DNA of 64,000 bases from NCBI RefSeq assembly GCF_900167005.1, contig NZ_FUXW01000001.1:558001-622000 (forward strand). The letters are read 5' to 3'. Position numbers and translations under genes: made by a program. The notes under the pieces were generated by a model that was given only the letters and a program-made list of their open reading frames with translations, was not told the DNA's origin and made no database searches. The stretch comes from Butyricicoccus pullicaecorum DSM 23266 (GTDB lineage Bacteria > Bacillota > Clostridia > Oscillospirales > Butyricicoccaceae). Numbering within the stretch: position 1 is the stretch's first letter; every line of letters begins with the position of its first letter. Of the stretch, positions 1 to 8,975 are shown piece by piece.

Positions 1-1014
1 ACCATGGTGCTGAGCATCTCGCAGGATCGTGTTGTCACCGCGGTCAACAGCAAGGACGGCATTCTGACCATTCAGGCAGGTGCGATCGTGCTGGCAATGG
101 GCTGCCGTGAGCGCAGCCGCGGTGCAGTCGGCATCGGCGGCACTCGTCCGGCGGGCGTCTACACCGCCGGCACGGCGCAGCGCTTTGTCAATATCGAGGG
201 TTATATGCCGGGCAAGAAGGTCGTCATTTTGGGTTCGGGCGATATCGGCCTGATCATGGCGCGCCGCATGACGCTGGAAGGCGCAGAAGTCAAGATGGTG
301 CTCGAGGTCATGCCGTATTCGGGCGGCCTCAAGCGCAATATCGTGCAGTGCCTGAACGATTTTGGCATTCCGCTGCGCCTGTCGCACACGGTTGTCGAGG
401 TGCGCGGACGCGAGCGCGTCGAAGGTGTCGTGATTGCACAGGTGGACGAAAAAAGACGGCCCATCCCGGAAACCTTCGAGTATGTACCCTGTGATACCCT
501 GCTTCTGTCGGTCGGTCTCATTCCCGAGAATGAGCTGAGCGCAGCAGCAGATATTCCGATTAACCCCATTACAAACGGACCCTTCGTCGATCAGTCCATG
601 ATGACCCGCTGCGAGGGCATTTTTGCCTGCGGCAACGTCGTACATGTACACGATCTGGTTGACTTTGTCACCATCGAGAGCCGTCTGGCAGGCCGCGGCG
701 CGGCAAAATACGCCCTCGGTCAACGCACGGACGGTGCCCATACGCTTGACGTAAAGCCCGGTTTTGGTGTACGCTATGTAGTGCCCTCCACCATCGATCC
801 GGCGGCGCTGAGCTATGACGAAAAGTTCTTGTTCCGCGTCAGCGATGTCTTCACCGACATGGAACTCGAGGTCAAGGTAGACGGAAACGTCGTCTATCAT
901 AAGCGCGTGCCGCAGGCGGCACCCGGTGAGATGGAATCGGTGCAGATCACCCGTCAGCTCGCGGAAAAACTCGTGGGTCAGACGGTCGAGATTGGTCTGC
1001 GTCCGGCCAAGTGA
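1..1014 (+). CDS. NAD(P)/FAD-dependent oxidoreductase, 5' end cut off by the window
   Basis: The reading frame is open from base 1, so the N-terminus lies outside; 337 residues are visible. A second nucleotide-binding fold is clear at KVVILGSGDIGLIMARRM (about residues 70-90), and the late motif GIFACGNVVHVHD is the usual FAD-contacting region of pyridine nucleotide-disulfide oxidoreductase folds. In Clostridia such proteins sit with a DUF1667 protein and GlpP and are thought to form a multi-subunit glycerol-3-phosphate dehydrogenase. The same two neighbours follow here, only 17 bases downstream. The glycerol-3-phosphate role is inferred from that context; the fold assignment is firm. Confidence 0.85.
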   Translation, partial: TMVLSISQDRVVTAVNSKDGILTIQAGAIVLAMGCRERSRGAVGIGGTRPAGVYTAGTAQRFVNIEGYMPGKKVVILGSGDIGLIMARRMTLEGAEVKMVLEVMPYSGGLKRNIVQCLNDFGIPLRLSHTVVEVRGRERVEGVVIAQVDEKRRPIPETFEYVPCDTLLLSVGLIPENELSAAADIPINPITNGPFVDQSMMTRCEGIFACGNVVHVHDLVDFVTIESRLAGRGAAKYALGQRTDGAHTLDVKPGFGVRYVVPSTIDPAALSYDEKFLFRVSDVFTDMELEVKVDGNVVYHKRVPQAAPGEMESVQITRQLAEKLVGQTVEIGLRPAK

Positions 1015-1031
1015 GTCCTGGGAGGGTGTCT

Positions 1032-1388
1032 ATGGAAACGAAAAATTTAACTTGTGTCGTCTGTCCGCGTGGCTGTGCGCTGACGGTAACGGTTGAGGAT
1101 GGAAAGATCCTGTCGGTTACGGGCAACACCTGTAAGCGCGGTGCGGCATACGCCGAGGCCGAGCTGCTGCGCCCTGAGCGCATGCTGACTTCGACCGTCA
1201 CGGTGGAAGATCGCCGCCGGATGCTGGCTGTGCGCACGCGCAGCGCCATCCCGAAAGATAAGATTTTTGACGCAATGCGTGTGCTGTACGGCACGCGCGT
1301 GAGCGCTCCGGTGCAGATCGGCGATGTGATCGTAGCCGATGTGTGCGGTACCAGCGTGGATGTCATCGCGTCGGAATCGCTGGCGTAA
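1032..1388 (+). CDS. DUF1667 domain protein, probable partner of the upstream oxidoreductase
   Basis: This 118-residue protein starts at an ATG preceded by GGGAGGG. It carries an N-terminal CxxCxxGC pattern (CVVCPRGCALTV) and a later Cys (GNTCKRG), as expected for DUF1667, whose members probably bind a metal or Fe-S centre. It lies between the FAD oxidoreductase and glpP, matching the clostridial glp arrangement. I infer that it is an electron-transfer or assembly subunit for the oxidoreductase; no activity can be read from the sequence itself. Confidence 0.85.
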   Translation: METKNLTCVVCPRGCALTVTVEDGKILSVTGNTCKRGAAYAEAELLRPERMLTSTVTVEDRRRMLAVRTRSAIPKDKIFDAMRVLYGTRVSAPVQIGDVIVADVCGTSVDVIASESLA

Positions 1389-1450
1389 AGGAACCGATTG
1401 ACCCGCTGCGGCCGGATGACAGAACGAACGGAAAAGCGGGAGGGAAAACG

Positions 1451-2038
1451 ATGTCCAGTCGAAATTTAAGAGAAGCCCTTGCAAAACATCCGATTATTGC
1501 GGCTGTGCATTCCTTTGAGGACGCGGCAGTCGCGGCAGAATCGCCGTGCGCGGTTGTGTTTCTGCTGGGCGGCAAGCTGTTTGACGTCAAGGAAATGGTC
1601 AGCCGCTTGCAGCAGAAAGGAAAGATCGTATTTGTACACCTGGATCTGGCCGAAGGAATCGCACGCGATGCCAACGGTGTCCAGATTCTGGCCGAGATCG
1701 TGCGCCCGGACGGTGTCATTACGACCAAGAACAACCTGGTGCGTACCATCCGTGAATATGGTATGCTCGCAGCGCTGCGCTGCTTCATCATGGATGGACA
1801 GTCCTACCAGAAGGCCATTCAGGTCAGCGGAAACGTGTCGCCCGACTTTGTCGAGCTCATGCCAGGCATTCTGCCGCCCAGCCTGATCGAGTCGTTTTGC
1901 CGGGAGACCGGCGCGGCTGTGGTCGCGGGTGGACTGGTGCGCAGTGCGGTGGACGCAAATCAGGCGTTTTCTGCGGGCGCACGGGGTATTTCGACCTCAG
2001 ATCGTTCCCTTTGGACGCTGCCGATCGGTCAGTCCTGA
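1451..2038 (+). CDS. glpP: glycerol-3-phosphate-responsive antiterminator GlpP
   Basis: The protein has 195 residues and starts at an ATG after GGGAGGGAAAACG. It has the TIM-barrel-like GlpP pattern: HPIIAAVHSFEDA near the start, FVHLDLAEGIARD in the middle, DGVITTKNNLV, PDFVELMPGILPP and a C-terminal GGLVRS phosphate-binding loop. In Bacillus, GlpP bound to glycerol-3-phosphate stabilises leader RNA and prevents termination at glp operons. Its place between the dehydrogenase genes and a glycerophosphodiesterase gene fits that role. Its RNA target should lie in leaders of glp genes, probably upstream of this window. Confidence 0.9.
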   Translation: MSSRNLREALAKHPIIAAVHSFEDAAVAAESPCAVVFLLGGKLFDVKEMVSRLQQKGKIVFVHLDLAEGIARDANGVQILAEIVRPDGVITTKNNLVRTIREYGMLAALRCFIMDGQSYQKAIQVSGNVSPDFVELMPGILPPSLIESFCRETGAAVVAGGLVRSAVDANQAFSAGARGISTSDRSLWTLPIGQS

Positions 2039-2067
2039 CGCGGCGTACAGGAAAGGAAGGATACGCT

Positions 2068-2823
2068 ATGGCAAAGAAGATTTTAAGTCTGGCTCATCGC
2101 GGTTTTTCCGGTTATTACCCGGAAAATACCCGTGTTGCCTTTGAGGCTGCGGTCGAAAAGACCAACTGCGACGGCTTTGAGAGCGACGTTCACTTCTCCA
2201 AGGACGGCAAGCTGGTCATCATTCACGACCCGGTACTCGACCGCACATCCAACGGCACGGGCTACGTCAAGAATTACACCTATGAGGAGCTGTGCCAGTT
2301 TGATCTGGGCTCCTGGAAGGGCGCAGAGTTTGCCGGTCAGACCATGATGACCTGGGCAGAGCTGCTGGATTTCTGCAAGCAGACGCACAAGGTGTGCAAT
2401 CTGGAGCTCAAAAACTATGAGGTCTTTTATCCCGGTCTGGAAGAGGCGGTCATCCGTGAGATTGAACGCTTCCAGATGCAGGATCAGGTCTTTCTGTCTT
2501 CGTTTAATCATATCTCGATGGAGTCGTGCAAGCGCATGAATCCCGAGATCAAGACCGGTCTGCTGTATGACAAGCCCATTCACAACCCGGAGTACTACTT
2601 CTCGCAGACCATTTCGGATGCCATCCATCCGCGCTGGTGCCTGCTGCAATACCAGCGTCATCTGACCGATGCCTATCACACGATGGGCAAGGAGGTCAAC
2701 ACCTGGACGGTCAATACCGAGGAGGATGTACGCGACATGATTGCGCAGGGCGTGGACTGCATCATTTCCAACTATCCGGATATGGCAGGCGAGCTCATTG
2801 CCGCACACAACGCTGCACTTTAA
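2068..2823 (+). CDS. glycerophosphodiester phosphodiesterase, cytoplasmic type
   Basis: This 251-residue GDPD has no signal peptide. The family motif AHRGFSGYYPENT is complete near residue 8, followed by the metal ligands in ESDVHFSKDGKLVIIHDP and, at the end, NTWTVNTEEDVRDMIAQGVDCIISNYPD. It should hydrolyse glycerophosphodiesters to glycerol-3-phosphate and an alcohol. The start is the ATG after GGAAGGA; an upstream in-frame extension would run into glpP. It is the last gene of the glp operon, ended by a strong terminator at 2838. Feeding glycerol-3-phosphate to the upstream dehydrogenase is a reasonable inference. Confidence 0.92.
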   Translation: MAKKILSLAHRGFSGYYPENTRVAFEAAVEKTNCDGFESDVHFSKDGKLVIIHDPVLDRTSNGTGYVKNYTYEELCQFDLGSWKGAEFAGQTMMTWAELLDFCKQTHKVCNLELKNYEVFYPGLEEAVIREIERFQMQDQVFLSSFNHISMESCKRMNPEIKTGLLYDKPIHNPEYYFSQTISDAIHPRWCLLQYQRHLTDAYHTMGKEVNTWTVNTEEDVRDMIAQGVDCIISNYPDMAGELIAAHNAAL

Positions 2824-2837
2824 TTTAAAACCATTTA

Positions 2838-2866
2838 AGCCGCGCAGATTCTGCGCGGCTTTTTTC
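2838..2866 (+). terminator. intrinsic terminator of the glp operon
   Basis: A perfect 10-bp stem, AGCCGCGCAG with CTGCGCGGCT around a 3-base loop, is followed by a run of T. It lies 15 bases past the GDPD stop codon. Confidence 0.9.
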
Positions 2867-2886
2867 AAAATCAGGGGGATATTTTG

Positions 2887-3678
2887 ATGAATCTGTCCGA
2901 CAAGAGACTGTTTTTGTTCGATATTGATGGAACGCTGGCGGTAGGGGATGAATTGCTGCCGGGTGCGCGGGAACTGCTCGCGGAAATTGAGCGCAGAGGC
3001 GGGACCAGCCTGTTTATCACCAACAACTCTACGCGCAGCCGCAGTCATTACGTCAAGCGATTCGCCGAGGTGTTCGGTTTGCAGACCGAGGAACGCCAGT
3101 TTGTGACCGCGTCCTATGTGACCGCGCGCACGCTGTGTGATCGGTACGGGACGCAGACCATCTATGCACAGGGAACACAGTCGTTTGTGGAAGAACTGCG
3201 GTCGTTTGGCTTGCAGATTGTGACCGAACTCGTGGACAATCCGGCGTGTATCGTGGTCGGATATGACGGGGAACTGACCTATGACAAGCTGTGCAGCACG
3301 GCAGAATTACTCCAGCGCACCGACGTGCCGTTTTATGGCACAAACCCTGATTTGCGCTGTCCGGCACCGTTCGGATTCATCCCGGACTGCGGCGCAATCT
3401 GCGGTATGCTGACCGCGACGACCGGAAAAGAGCCTGTTTATCTGGGCAAACCGGCAGCGAGAATGGCCGAACTGTGCCTGGAAGAGACCGGTTATAACAG
3501 GGAACAGACGCTGGTGGTTGGCGATCGCCTGTATACTGACATTGCGTGCGGTCTGGCTGCGGGAATAGATACCTGTTTGCTGCTCACCGGAGAGGCTGGT
3601 TTGGATGATCTCAAAACTACCAGGTTTCAGCCTGATCTGGTGCTGGACGATCCGGCGGCGCTGCTTGCGGCCTTGTGA
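2887..3678 (+). CDS. HAD-IIA family phosphatase (NagD/p-nitrophenylphosphatase type)
   Basis: The protein has 263 residues. HAD motif I is complete (FDIDGTL, about residue 13), motif II is FITNNST, a Lys lies in the YLGKPA region, and motif IV is GDRLYTDIACG. The cap between motifs II and III identifies class IIA, which dephosphorylates sugar phosphates, glycerol-3-phosphate, AMP or phosphoglycolate depending on the member. ATG at 2887 follows GGGGGATATTT; a TTG one codon earlier is the only nearby alternative. It starts 21 bases after the glp terminator, so it is probably transcribed separately or by readthrough. The substrate is not readable. Confidence 0.88.
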   Translation: MNLSDKRLFLFDIDGTLAVGDELLPGARELLAEIERRGGTSLFITNNSTRSRSHYVKRFAEVFGLQTEERQFVTASYVTARTLCDRYGTQTIYAQGTQSFVEELRSFGLQIVTELVDNPACIVVGYDGELTYDKLCSTAELLQRTDVPFYGTNPDLRCPAPFGFIPDCGAICGMLTATTGKEPVYLGKPAARMAELCLEETGYNREQTLVVGDRLYTDIACGLAAGIDTCLLLTGEAGLDDLKTTRFQPDLVLDDPAALLAAL

Positions 3679-4231
3679 GCAAAAACAGGCTGTCAAGTTT
3701 ACAGACATTTTGCAAAAATCTGACAGCTTGTTGGTCGAAATGTGTGCACAATCTGTGGTAGAATACACTTGCCTTCGAGCGGCAGGCAAATCAGCGCCGG
3801 ACGTTTTTGTACCGACAGGTTGCCGATTTTATAAGGTCATGCTTTCTGGAAACACAAATTAGATAGAATGCCATGAAGTTTAAAAATCAAGGTGTTTTGC
3901 AAAGGAAACAATTTGCAAAATAGACAAAGATTTTTAAAAAAATTATAAAAGTCGATGAAATGTCATTTTCTACAAAAATGTTTGCGCAGAATGATTGCGT
4001 TTTGGAGGTTTGCATGATATCATGTGCAATGTAGACAGTTCCCAATTCGTAAAAAGTTGTTTGTTGTTTATATTTCATAATCAATAGGCTGTGGACTTCA
4101 TCACCCCACACCTTTGGTTGCCGCTGCCCATTCGGGCATCTGAAAAACTAAATAACGTACAGCTTTCTCAAACCTGCGAATTGGACCCTGTGAGGACAGT
4201 TCCTCACAGATACTTTTGGAGGTGAAGAAAC
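3679..4231 (+). promoter_or_regulatory. long AT-rich leader with promoter, palindrome and structured RNA candidates
   Basis: This 550-base stretch has no credible gene. A candidate promoter is TAGACA at 3921-3926 with TATAAA at 3944-3949, spaced 17. A perfect 12-bp palindrome CATGATATCATG lies at 4013-4024. CCAATTCG (4042-4049) can pair with CGAATTGG (4177-4184) and would close a 143-base element containing a small TGCCC/GGGCA hairpin. Just before the ribosome binding site, CTGTGAGGA (4188-4196) pairs perfectly with TCCTCACAG (4201-4209). Together these suggest a regulated leader for the GDPD-ABC operon; the ligand or factor is unknown. Confidence 0.45.
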
Positions 4232-4903
4232 TTGGTACACATTACAGCTCATTCTGGCTGCGACGGCACACCGGATAATTCACTTGAATTCGTTCGCCAT
4301 GCCTTGCAGACGAATGCGGATGCGCTGGAAGTTGATGTACGGAAAACAAAAGACGGCATCCTTGCAATTTCCCACGACGCAATCCTGGACGATCAGGACG
4401 CACCTGCGCTGGACGCGGTGTTTGCACTGGTTGCACCGACTGACAAGTGGATCAATTGTGATTTGAAGGAGCCCGATTTGGAGAATGCTGTGATAGACCT
4501 TGCAAGGGGGCATGGTTTGTTACAGCGTCTTATTTTTTCTGGAACTGTCAGCTTAGAGCGTGTCCGTATGGACGAAACTCTGAGAAGGGACGTGCTTATT
4601 TACATCAACATCGAAGAACTCATGCCGGGATTATATGATCGGCTGCAGGACGGCGAAGTGCTGACCGAACAGGACATGCAGAAAGCCGCCGACCTGTGTC
4701 GCGAATATGGATTCCGCGTGATCAACGTACACGAAAGACTTTGCACACCGGAATTTATGCAGGTCATGGACAAGAACGACATTGTCGTTTCGGCCTGGAC
4801 CATCAACGATCCGGAGCGGGCGGCAGAAGTTGCCCAGGCAAAGTGCATCGAAAACATCACAAGCCGTGCACCGGAACTTGTGCGCGGTGCGATTGACGGC
4901 TGA
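4232..4903 (+). CDS. atypical GDPD-family protein heading an ABC importer operon
   Basis: The 223-residue protein begins at TTG, chosen because TTGGAGGTG lies 7 bases upstream and no ATG is nearby. The GDPD fold is recognisable: ITAHSGCDGTPDNSLE, then the metal-binding pair in ALEVDVRKTKDGILAISHD and the C-terminal VSAWTINDPERAAEVAQ. The usual HRG triad reads HSG, so the catalytic Arg is lost, and PENT reads PDNS. It is shorter than typical members. It may still hydrolyse a phosphodiester or act as a binding or processing protein for the transported substrate. The ABC genes follow directly. Confidence 0.8.
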   Translation: MVHITAHSGCDGTPDNSLEFVRHALQTNADALEVDVRKTKDGILAISHDAILDDQDAPALDAVFALVAPTDKWINCDLKEPDLENAVIDLARGHGLLQRLIFSGTVSLERVRMDETLRRDVLIYINIEELMPGLYDRLQDGEVLTEQDMQKAADLCREYGFRVINVHERLCTPEFMQVMDKNDIVVSAWTINDPERAAEVAQAKCIENITSRAPELVRGAIDG

Positions 4904-4987
4904 ACCCGGCAGGTTTCCGGGCAAAAAGATCCGCTGTCACCGGCGGACGCAGAGAAAGAGAACAAGAAGAGTAGGTGATCGAAAAGT

Positions 4988-5830
4988 ATGTTCAAGTATT
5001 TAAATCCCAAACGCTTCTACTTCGCGGTCGGCAAAAAGAAATTCTGGGAGTTCATCGTTCTGGCGGTGTTTATCCTGTTTTTCTACGGCCCGCTGCTCAA
5101 CATGATTATGATGGCGTTCGCAAATGAATACGAACCGCCGCACCTGTTGGCAACCGAGTGGGGTACTTACTGGTGGGATTTCATCTTCCAGCAGAACAGT
5201 CTGAAATCTTCCATGATACAGTCCTTCGTTGTAGCAATCATCACCACGGTTTGCTCGATGATCATCTGTATCCCGGCAGCATTCTCCCTGGCACGCTTTA
5301 AGTATCCGGGCAGAAAGCTGTTCATGCTGTCCTTCCTGCTGACCAACGCCTTCCCGAAGATCGGTATCTTCATTTCGATCGGCGTTCTGTTTTACAAGTA
5401 TAACCTGATGGGCACCCTCGCAGGCGTCGTTATCATCCATATGATCACGACCATGATGTTCATGGTATGGCTGCCGTCGAGCGCATTCCGCACCGTTCAC
5501 CCGCAGCAGGAAGAAGCAGCGCGTGACGTTGGCGCAGGCCCCATCCGTACCTTCTTCAAGGTTACCCTGCCGATGGCAATGCCCGGTATCGCGGTTGCAA
5601 CGCTCTACACCTTCCTCGGCTCCATGGAGGAGGCACAGGGCACCCTGCTCGTCGGCATGGGACGCATCACCACCATGCCGGTCGAGATGTACGGCATCAT
5701 CATGGACTATCCCGGACAGGCGGGCGCTGTATTCGGCGTGCTGCTGATGATCCCGTCGGCTGTCATGATTTTCCTGATGCGTAAGTATATCGGCCCCGAT
5801 GCCATCGCGGGCGGCTTCAAGATGAAATAA
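4988..5830 (+). CDS. ABC transporter permease
   Basis: This 280-residue integral membrane protein has about six hydrophobic segments. The cytoplasmic EAA loop, EEAARDVGAGPIRTFFKV, is where the ATPase docks. The family is the binding-protein-dependent permease group used for sugars, glycerophosphodiesters, polyamines and phosphonates. It pairs with the second permease at 8075 and the ATPase at 5860. A gap of 84 bases separates it from the GDPD gene, with no terminator seen. Specificity is unknown; the flanking GDPD and PHP genes point to a phosphorylated compound. Confidence 0.9.
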   Translation: MFKYLNPKRFYFAVGKKKFWEFIVLAVFILFFYGPLLNMIMMAFANEYEPPHLLATEWGTYWWDFIFQQNSLKSSMIQSFVVAIITTVCSMIICIPAAFSLARFKYPGRKLFMLSFLLTNAFPKIGIFISIGVLFYKYNLMGTLAGVVIIHMITTMMFMVWLPSSAFRTVHPQQEEAARDVGAGPIRTFFKVTLPMAMPGIAVATLYTFLGSMEEAQGTLLVGMGRITTMPVEMYGIIMDYPGQAGAVFGVLLMIPSAVMIFLMRKYIGPDAIAGGFKMK

Positions 5831-5859
5831 TCTGAGATATGTTGGAGGATTAGACGCAT

Positions 5860-6831
5860 ATGAGCGAGAGAAAAATCAAGCTGCAGCTAAAAGATATGAC
5901 CAAAAAGTACGACAACGGTGACGGTGTCGAACATATCAATCTGGATATCTACGAGGGCGAGATCGTTTCCTTCCTTGGCCCCTCCGGCTGCGGTAAAACC
6001 ACCATCCTGCGTGCAATCGGCGGCTTCCACGACGTAACCAGCGGCGACATCACCATTGACGGTCAGAGCATCGTCGGTCTGCCGCCTGAGAAGCGCCCGA
6101 CCGCAATGGTATTCCAGAGCTATAACCTGTGGCCTCACATGACCATTTACGAGAACCTTGCATTCGGCCTCAAGCTGCGCAAGATTCCCAAGGCACAGAT
6201 CGATGAGGACATCAAGAACATCTTAAAGCTGGTCTCCATGTCCGGCAGCGAGAAGAAGTATCCGAGCCAGCTGTCCGGCGGCCAGCAGCAGCGTATCGCA
6301 ATCGCACGTTCGCTGCTCCTCAAGCCCTCCATGCTGCTGCTCGACGAGCCCTTCTCGGCACTCGACGCCAAGATTCGTCAGCAGATGCGTGAGGAGCTCA
6401 AGAAGATCCAGTCCGATCTGGGCATCACGGTCGTATTCGTAACCCACGACCAGGAGGAAGCAATGACGCTTTCTCACAGAATCGTTGTCATGAACAAGGG
6501 TAAGTTCGAGCAGGTCGGCTCGCCCACCGAGATCTATGACAACCCCAATTCCAAGTACGTTGCATCCTTCATCGGCGAGATGAACTTCATCAAGGATGGA
6601 GACAAGACCATCGCAGTCCGACCGGAGAATGTTAATGTAGTAGTAGGCGGCAGCGGCATGGTTAACGGCAAGGTGAGAACCATCATGGTCCTCGGACACT
6701 ACGTATCTGTTAACGTGCAGTGCGGTGACGACGTCATCAAGTGCTTTGTCAACCGCGAGATCTCGGACCAGCTGGAAGTAGGCGATCCGGTCGGTCTGAA
6801 CTTCGAGAAATACCACACGTTCACCGAATAA
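5860..6831 (+). CDS. ABC transporter ATP-binding protein (UgpC/PotA-like)
   Basis: The ATPase has 323 residues with Walker A GPSGCGKTT (about residue 41), Q-loop VFQSYNLWPHMT, signature LSGGQQQRIAIARS, Walker B LLLLDEP and H-loop VFVTHDQEEAM. A C-terminal TOBE-like domain follows residue 240. This layout is typical of ATPases for carbohydrate, glycerol-3-phosphate, polyamine and Fe3+/phosphonate importers. The ATG at 5860 has TTGGAGGAT upstream. It should energise the permeases at 4988 and 8075. Confidence 0.95.
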   Translation: MSERKIKLQLKDMTKKYDNGDGVEHINLDIYEGEIVSFLGPSGCGKTTILRAIGGFHDVTSGDITIDGQSIVGLPPEKRPTAMVFQSYNLWPHMTIYENLAFGLKLRKIPKAQIDEDIKNILKLVSMSGSEKKYPSQLSGGQQQRIAIARSLLLKPSMLLLDEPFSALDAKIRQQMREELKKIQSDLGITVVFVTHDQEEAMTLSHRIVVMNKGKFEQVGSPTEIYDNPNSKYVASFIGEMNFIKDGDKTIAVRPENVNVVVGGSGMVNGKVRTIMVLGHYVSVNVQCGDDVIKCFVNREISDQLEVGDPVGLNFEKYHTFTE

Positions 6832-6853
6832 GAGGAAAGAGAGGAAGAGATCT

Positions 6854-8041
6854 ATGAATACTAAGAGATTGTTTGCGATTCTGACGGCTTCTGCACTGCT
6901 CGTCGGTACGCTGGCAGGCTGCGGCGGCAGCGAGGATGCAAGTACGAGCGAGAGCGGCGGCGAGACCGGTACTGTTAAGGACGTACAGGTCTGGGCAACC
7001 GGTTCGGATAACGTTCGTCAGACTTTTGAGAAGCTGGTTTCCGACTTTAATGCAAATTCTGAATATGTAGGTACCTATGAGGCAAAGCTGAACTTCATCC
7101 TGTCCGGTACCGGCGGCGGCACCCTGGCTGACCAGCTGGTTGCAGCATACAAGGCAGGCCAGACCGACACCGAGTTCGACGTTGTTGACCTGGGCGACGA
7201 TGACCTGACCAAGATCCTGTCCCTGACCGACGAGAGCGTCCTGGAAGATCTGGACATGAGCAAGATCCCGAACGCTGAAGGCGTGACCGCAGAGCCGGTA
7301 GCAGCTAAGGGCAAGATCCAGCCGTACCGCGGCACCACCGTTATCCTGGCGTATAACTCCGAGACCGTTCCGGAAGACGAAGTACCGACCACGATGGACG
7401 AGCTGGTTGAGTGGATCAAGGCACATCCGGGCCGCTTCGCATACAACACTCCGGGTACCGGCGGCGCTGGTGACTCTTTCGTTCGTACCTCTATCTATAA
7501 CTTCATCGACGATGACAGCGCACTCATGAGCTCTGATCCCAAGTGGATGGAGCAGTGGGATGAGGGCTTCGCATTCCTCAAGGAGCTGCATCCCTACATG
7601 TACAAGTCCGGCAGCAGCGTTGTTTACCCGAACAAGAACCAGGGTACTCTGGACCTGCTGACCCAGGGCGAGATCGACATGTGCCCGAACTGGGCGGACA
7701 TGGTTCTGTCTCAGCGTAAGGCTGGCACCGTTCCCGAGAAGATCAAGATTACCACCATCGAGCCCTCTTTCACCGGTTCTGTACAGGGTATCGCAGTTCC
7801 CTCTTACAGCGGCAACAAGGAAGGCGGCTTCGCATTCATCGACTACCTGCTCTCGCCTGAGGCACAGACCATCCTGGTACAGGATATGGCAGCGATCCCG
7901 CTGGTAACCGAAGGTGTTGACCTGACTGGCGCAGAAGAACTGATGAGCATGGACGTTTCCAACTTCCGTACGCAGGCCCTGGGCGATCTGGTTACCGACC
8001 TGAACGCACGTTGGGATGAGGAGATCGGTACACTCGGTTAA
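6854..8041 (+). CDS. ABC transporter substrate-binding lipoprotein
   Basis: The product is 395 residues. Its N-terminus is a lipoprotein signal (MNTKRLFAILTASALL) ending in lipobox TLAGC, followed by a Gly/Ser/Glu linker typical of Gram-positive binding proteins. The mature part has the extended fold of family 1 binding proteins (QTFEKLVSDFNAN, GEIDMCPNWADM, AFIDYLLSPEAQTILV). It lies between the ATPase and second permease and is the extracellular receptor of the importer. The substrate cannot be read; a phosphodiester or phosphorylated polyol is inferred from neighbours. Confidence 0.92.
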   Translation: MNTKRLFAILTASALLVGTLAGCGGSEDASTSESGGETGTVKDVQVWATGSDNVRQTFEKLVSDFNANSEYVGTYEAKLNFILSGTGGGTLADQLVAAYKAGQTDTEFDVVDLGDDDLTKILSLTDESVLEDLDMSKIPNAEGVTAEPVAAKGKIQPYRGTTVILAYNSETVPEDEVPTTMDELVEWIKAHPGRFAYNTPGTGGAGDSFVRTSIYNFIDDDSALMSSDPKWMEQWDEGFAFLKELHPYMYKSGSSVVYPNKNQGTLDLLTQGEIDMCPNWADMVLSQRKAGTVPEKIKITTIEPSFTGSVQGIAVPSYSGNKEGGFAFIDYLLSPEAQTILVQDMAAIPLVTEGVDLTGAEELMSMDVSNFRTQALGDLVTDLNARWDEEIGTLG

Positions 8042-8074
8042 CGCCTACAAATCTTGTGTCCGAGGTAATTGATT

Positions 8075-8926
8075 ATGAATAAAACAAATGCTAGAAAGAG
8101 AATGCTCATCGGGTACGCTCTGGTATTGCCGGCGTTCCTGGTGGTCATGCTGACCGTTGCCTACCCCATTTTGTCGTCTGTCATCATGAGCTTTCAGGAT
8201 GGAAAAACGGGCGAATTTACACTGGAAAACTACAAGTATTTCTTTGTAACTGAATCGCAGCTGAAGAACATCGGCTTTACGCTGTATGTCGTTGTTGTAA
8301 CGGTTGTACTGGCGATCGTGATTGCGTATCTGCTGGCGCTGTACCTGCGCTTTGTCAAGTCCCCGATCTCCCGGGCCATCGGCACGCTCTACCTGCTGCC
8401 GCGTTTCATCCCCGGTCTGGTCGCGGTCTACGCAATGATCACCATCATCCGTGATACCGGCGTCATCAACCGTATTGCACAGCTCCTGTTCAATTACGAC
8501 TTCAAACCGGCCATGATGTATCACGCCAGCGGCCTGATCATCATGAACCTGTGGTTCAACATTCCGTTCGCGGCACTGATGATCACAGCTGGTTTGGGCG
8601 CGATCCCGGATTCGGTCATCGAGTCCGCGCGTGACGTCGGCGCGAGCCGGATGCGTGTATTCCGCACGATGATTCTGCCGCTGTCGATGAAGGACGTTGT
8701 CGTAGCAGCTACCTTCGTGTTCATGACCAACGTCGGTTCGTTCACCACCCCGTACCTCATTGGCGGCAATAGCCCGAAGATGCTCGGCATCGCCCTGTAC
8801 GACCAGTTTAACCGCTATCTGGATTACAACCGGTCGGCAGCGTTGTCGGTTATCATGTTCCTGATCTGTTCGGTTTCGGCTGGTATCTATATCTATACCA
8901 ACCTGAAAGAAAAAGAGTGGGAATAA
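8075..8926 (+). CDS. ABC transporter permease (second subunit)
   Basis: The 283-residue permease has six predicted membrane segments, the first at about residues 12-34. The ATPase-docking loop reads VIESARDVGASRMRVFRTMILP. I start it at ATG 8075, 8 bases after GAGGT; a TTG two codons upstream is possible. It is the last gene of this operon and is followed at once by a strong terminator, so the PHP gene downstream is a separate unit. Confidence 0.9.
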   Translation: MNKTNARKRMLIGYALVLPAFLVVMLTVAYPILSSVIMSFQDGKTGEFTLENYKYFFVTESQLKNIGFTLYVVVVTVVLAIVIAYLLALYLRFVKSPISRAIGTLYLLPRFIPGLVAVYAMITIIRDTGVINRIAQLLFNYDFKPAMMYHASGLIIMNLWFNIPFAALMITAGLGAIPDSVIESARDVGASRMRVFRTMILPLSMKDVVVAATFVFMTNVGSFTTPYLIGGNSPKMLGIALYDQFNRYLDYNRSAALSVIMFLICSVSAGIYIYTNLKEKEWE

Positions 8927-8942
8927 CACATACGCAGTGGAG

Positions 8943-8975
8943 GAGAGGAGCCAATTTCCGGCTCCTCTCTTTTTT
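8943..8975 (+). terminator. intrinsic terminator of the first ABC operon
   Basis: The 10-bp stem GAGAGGAGCC with GGCTCCTCTC has a 7-base loop and a T6 tail, 16 bases after the permease stop. Confidence 0.92.

Noticed and set aside
3756-3764. Extended -10 promoter TGGTAGAAT after the HAD-IIA gene
   Set aside because: It has the right core but no -35 and is 470 bases from the next gene; the TAGACA-17-TATAAA candidate at 3921 is better.
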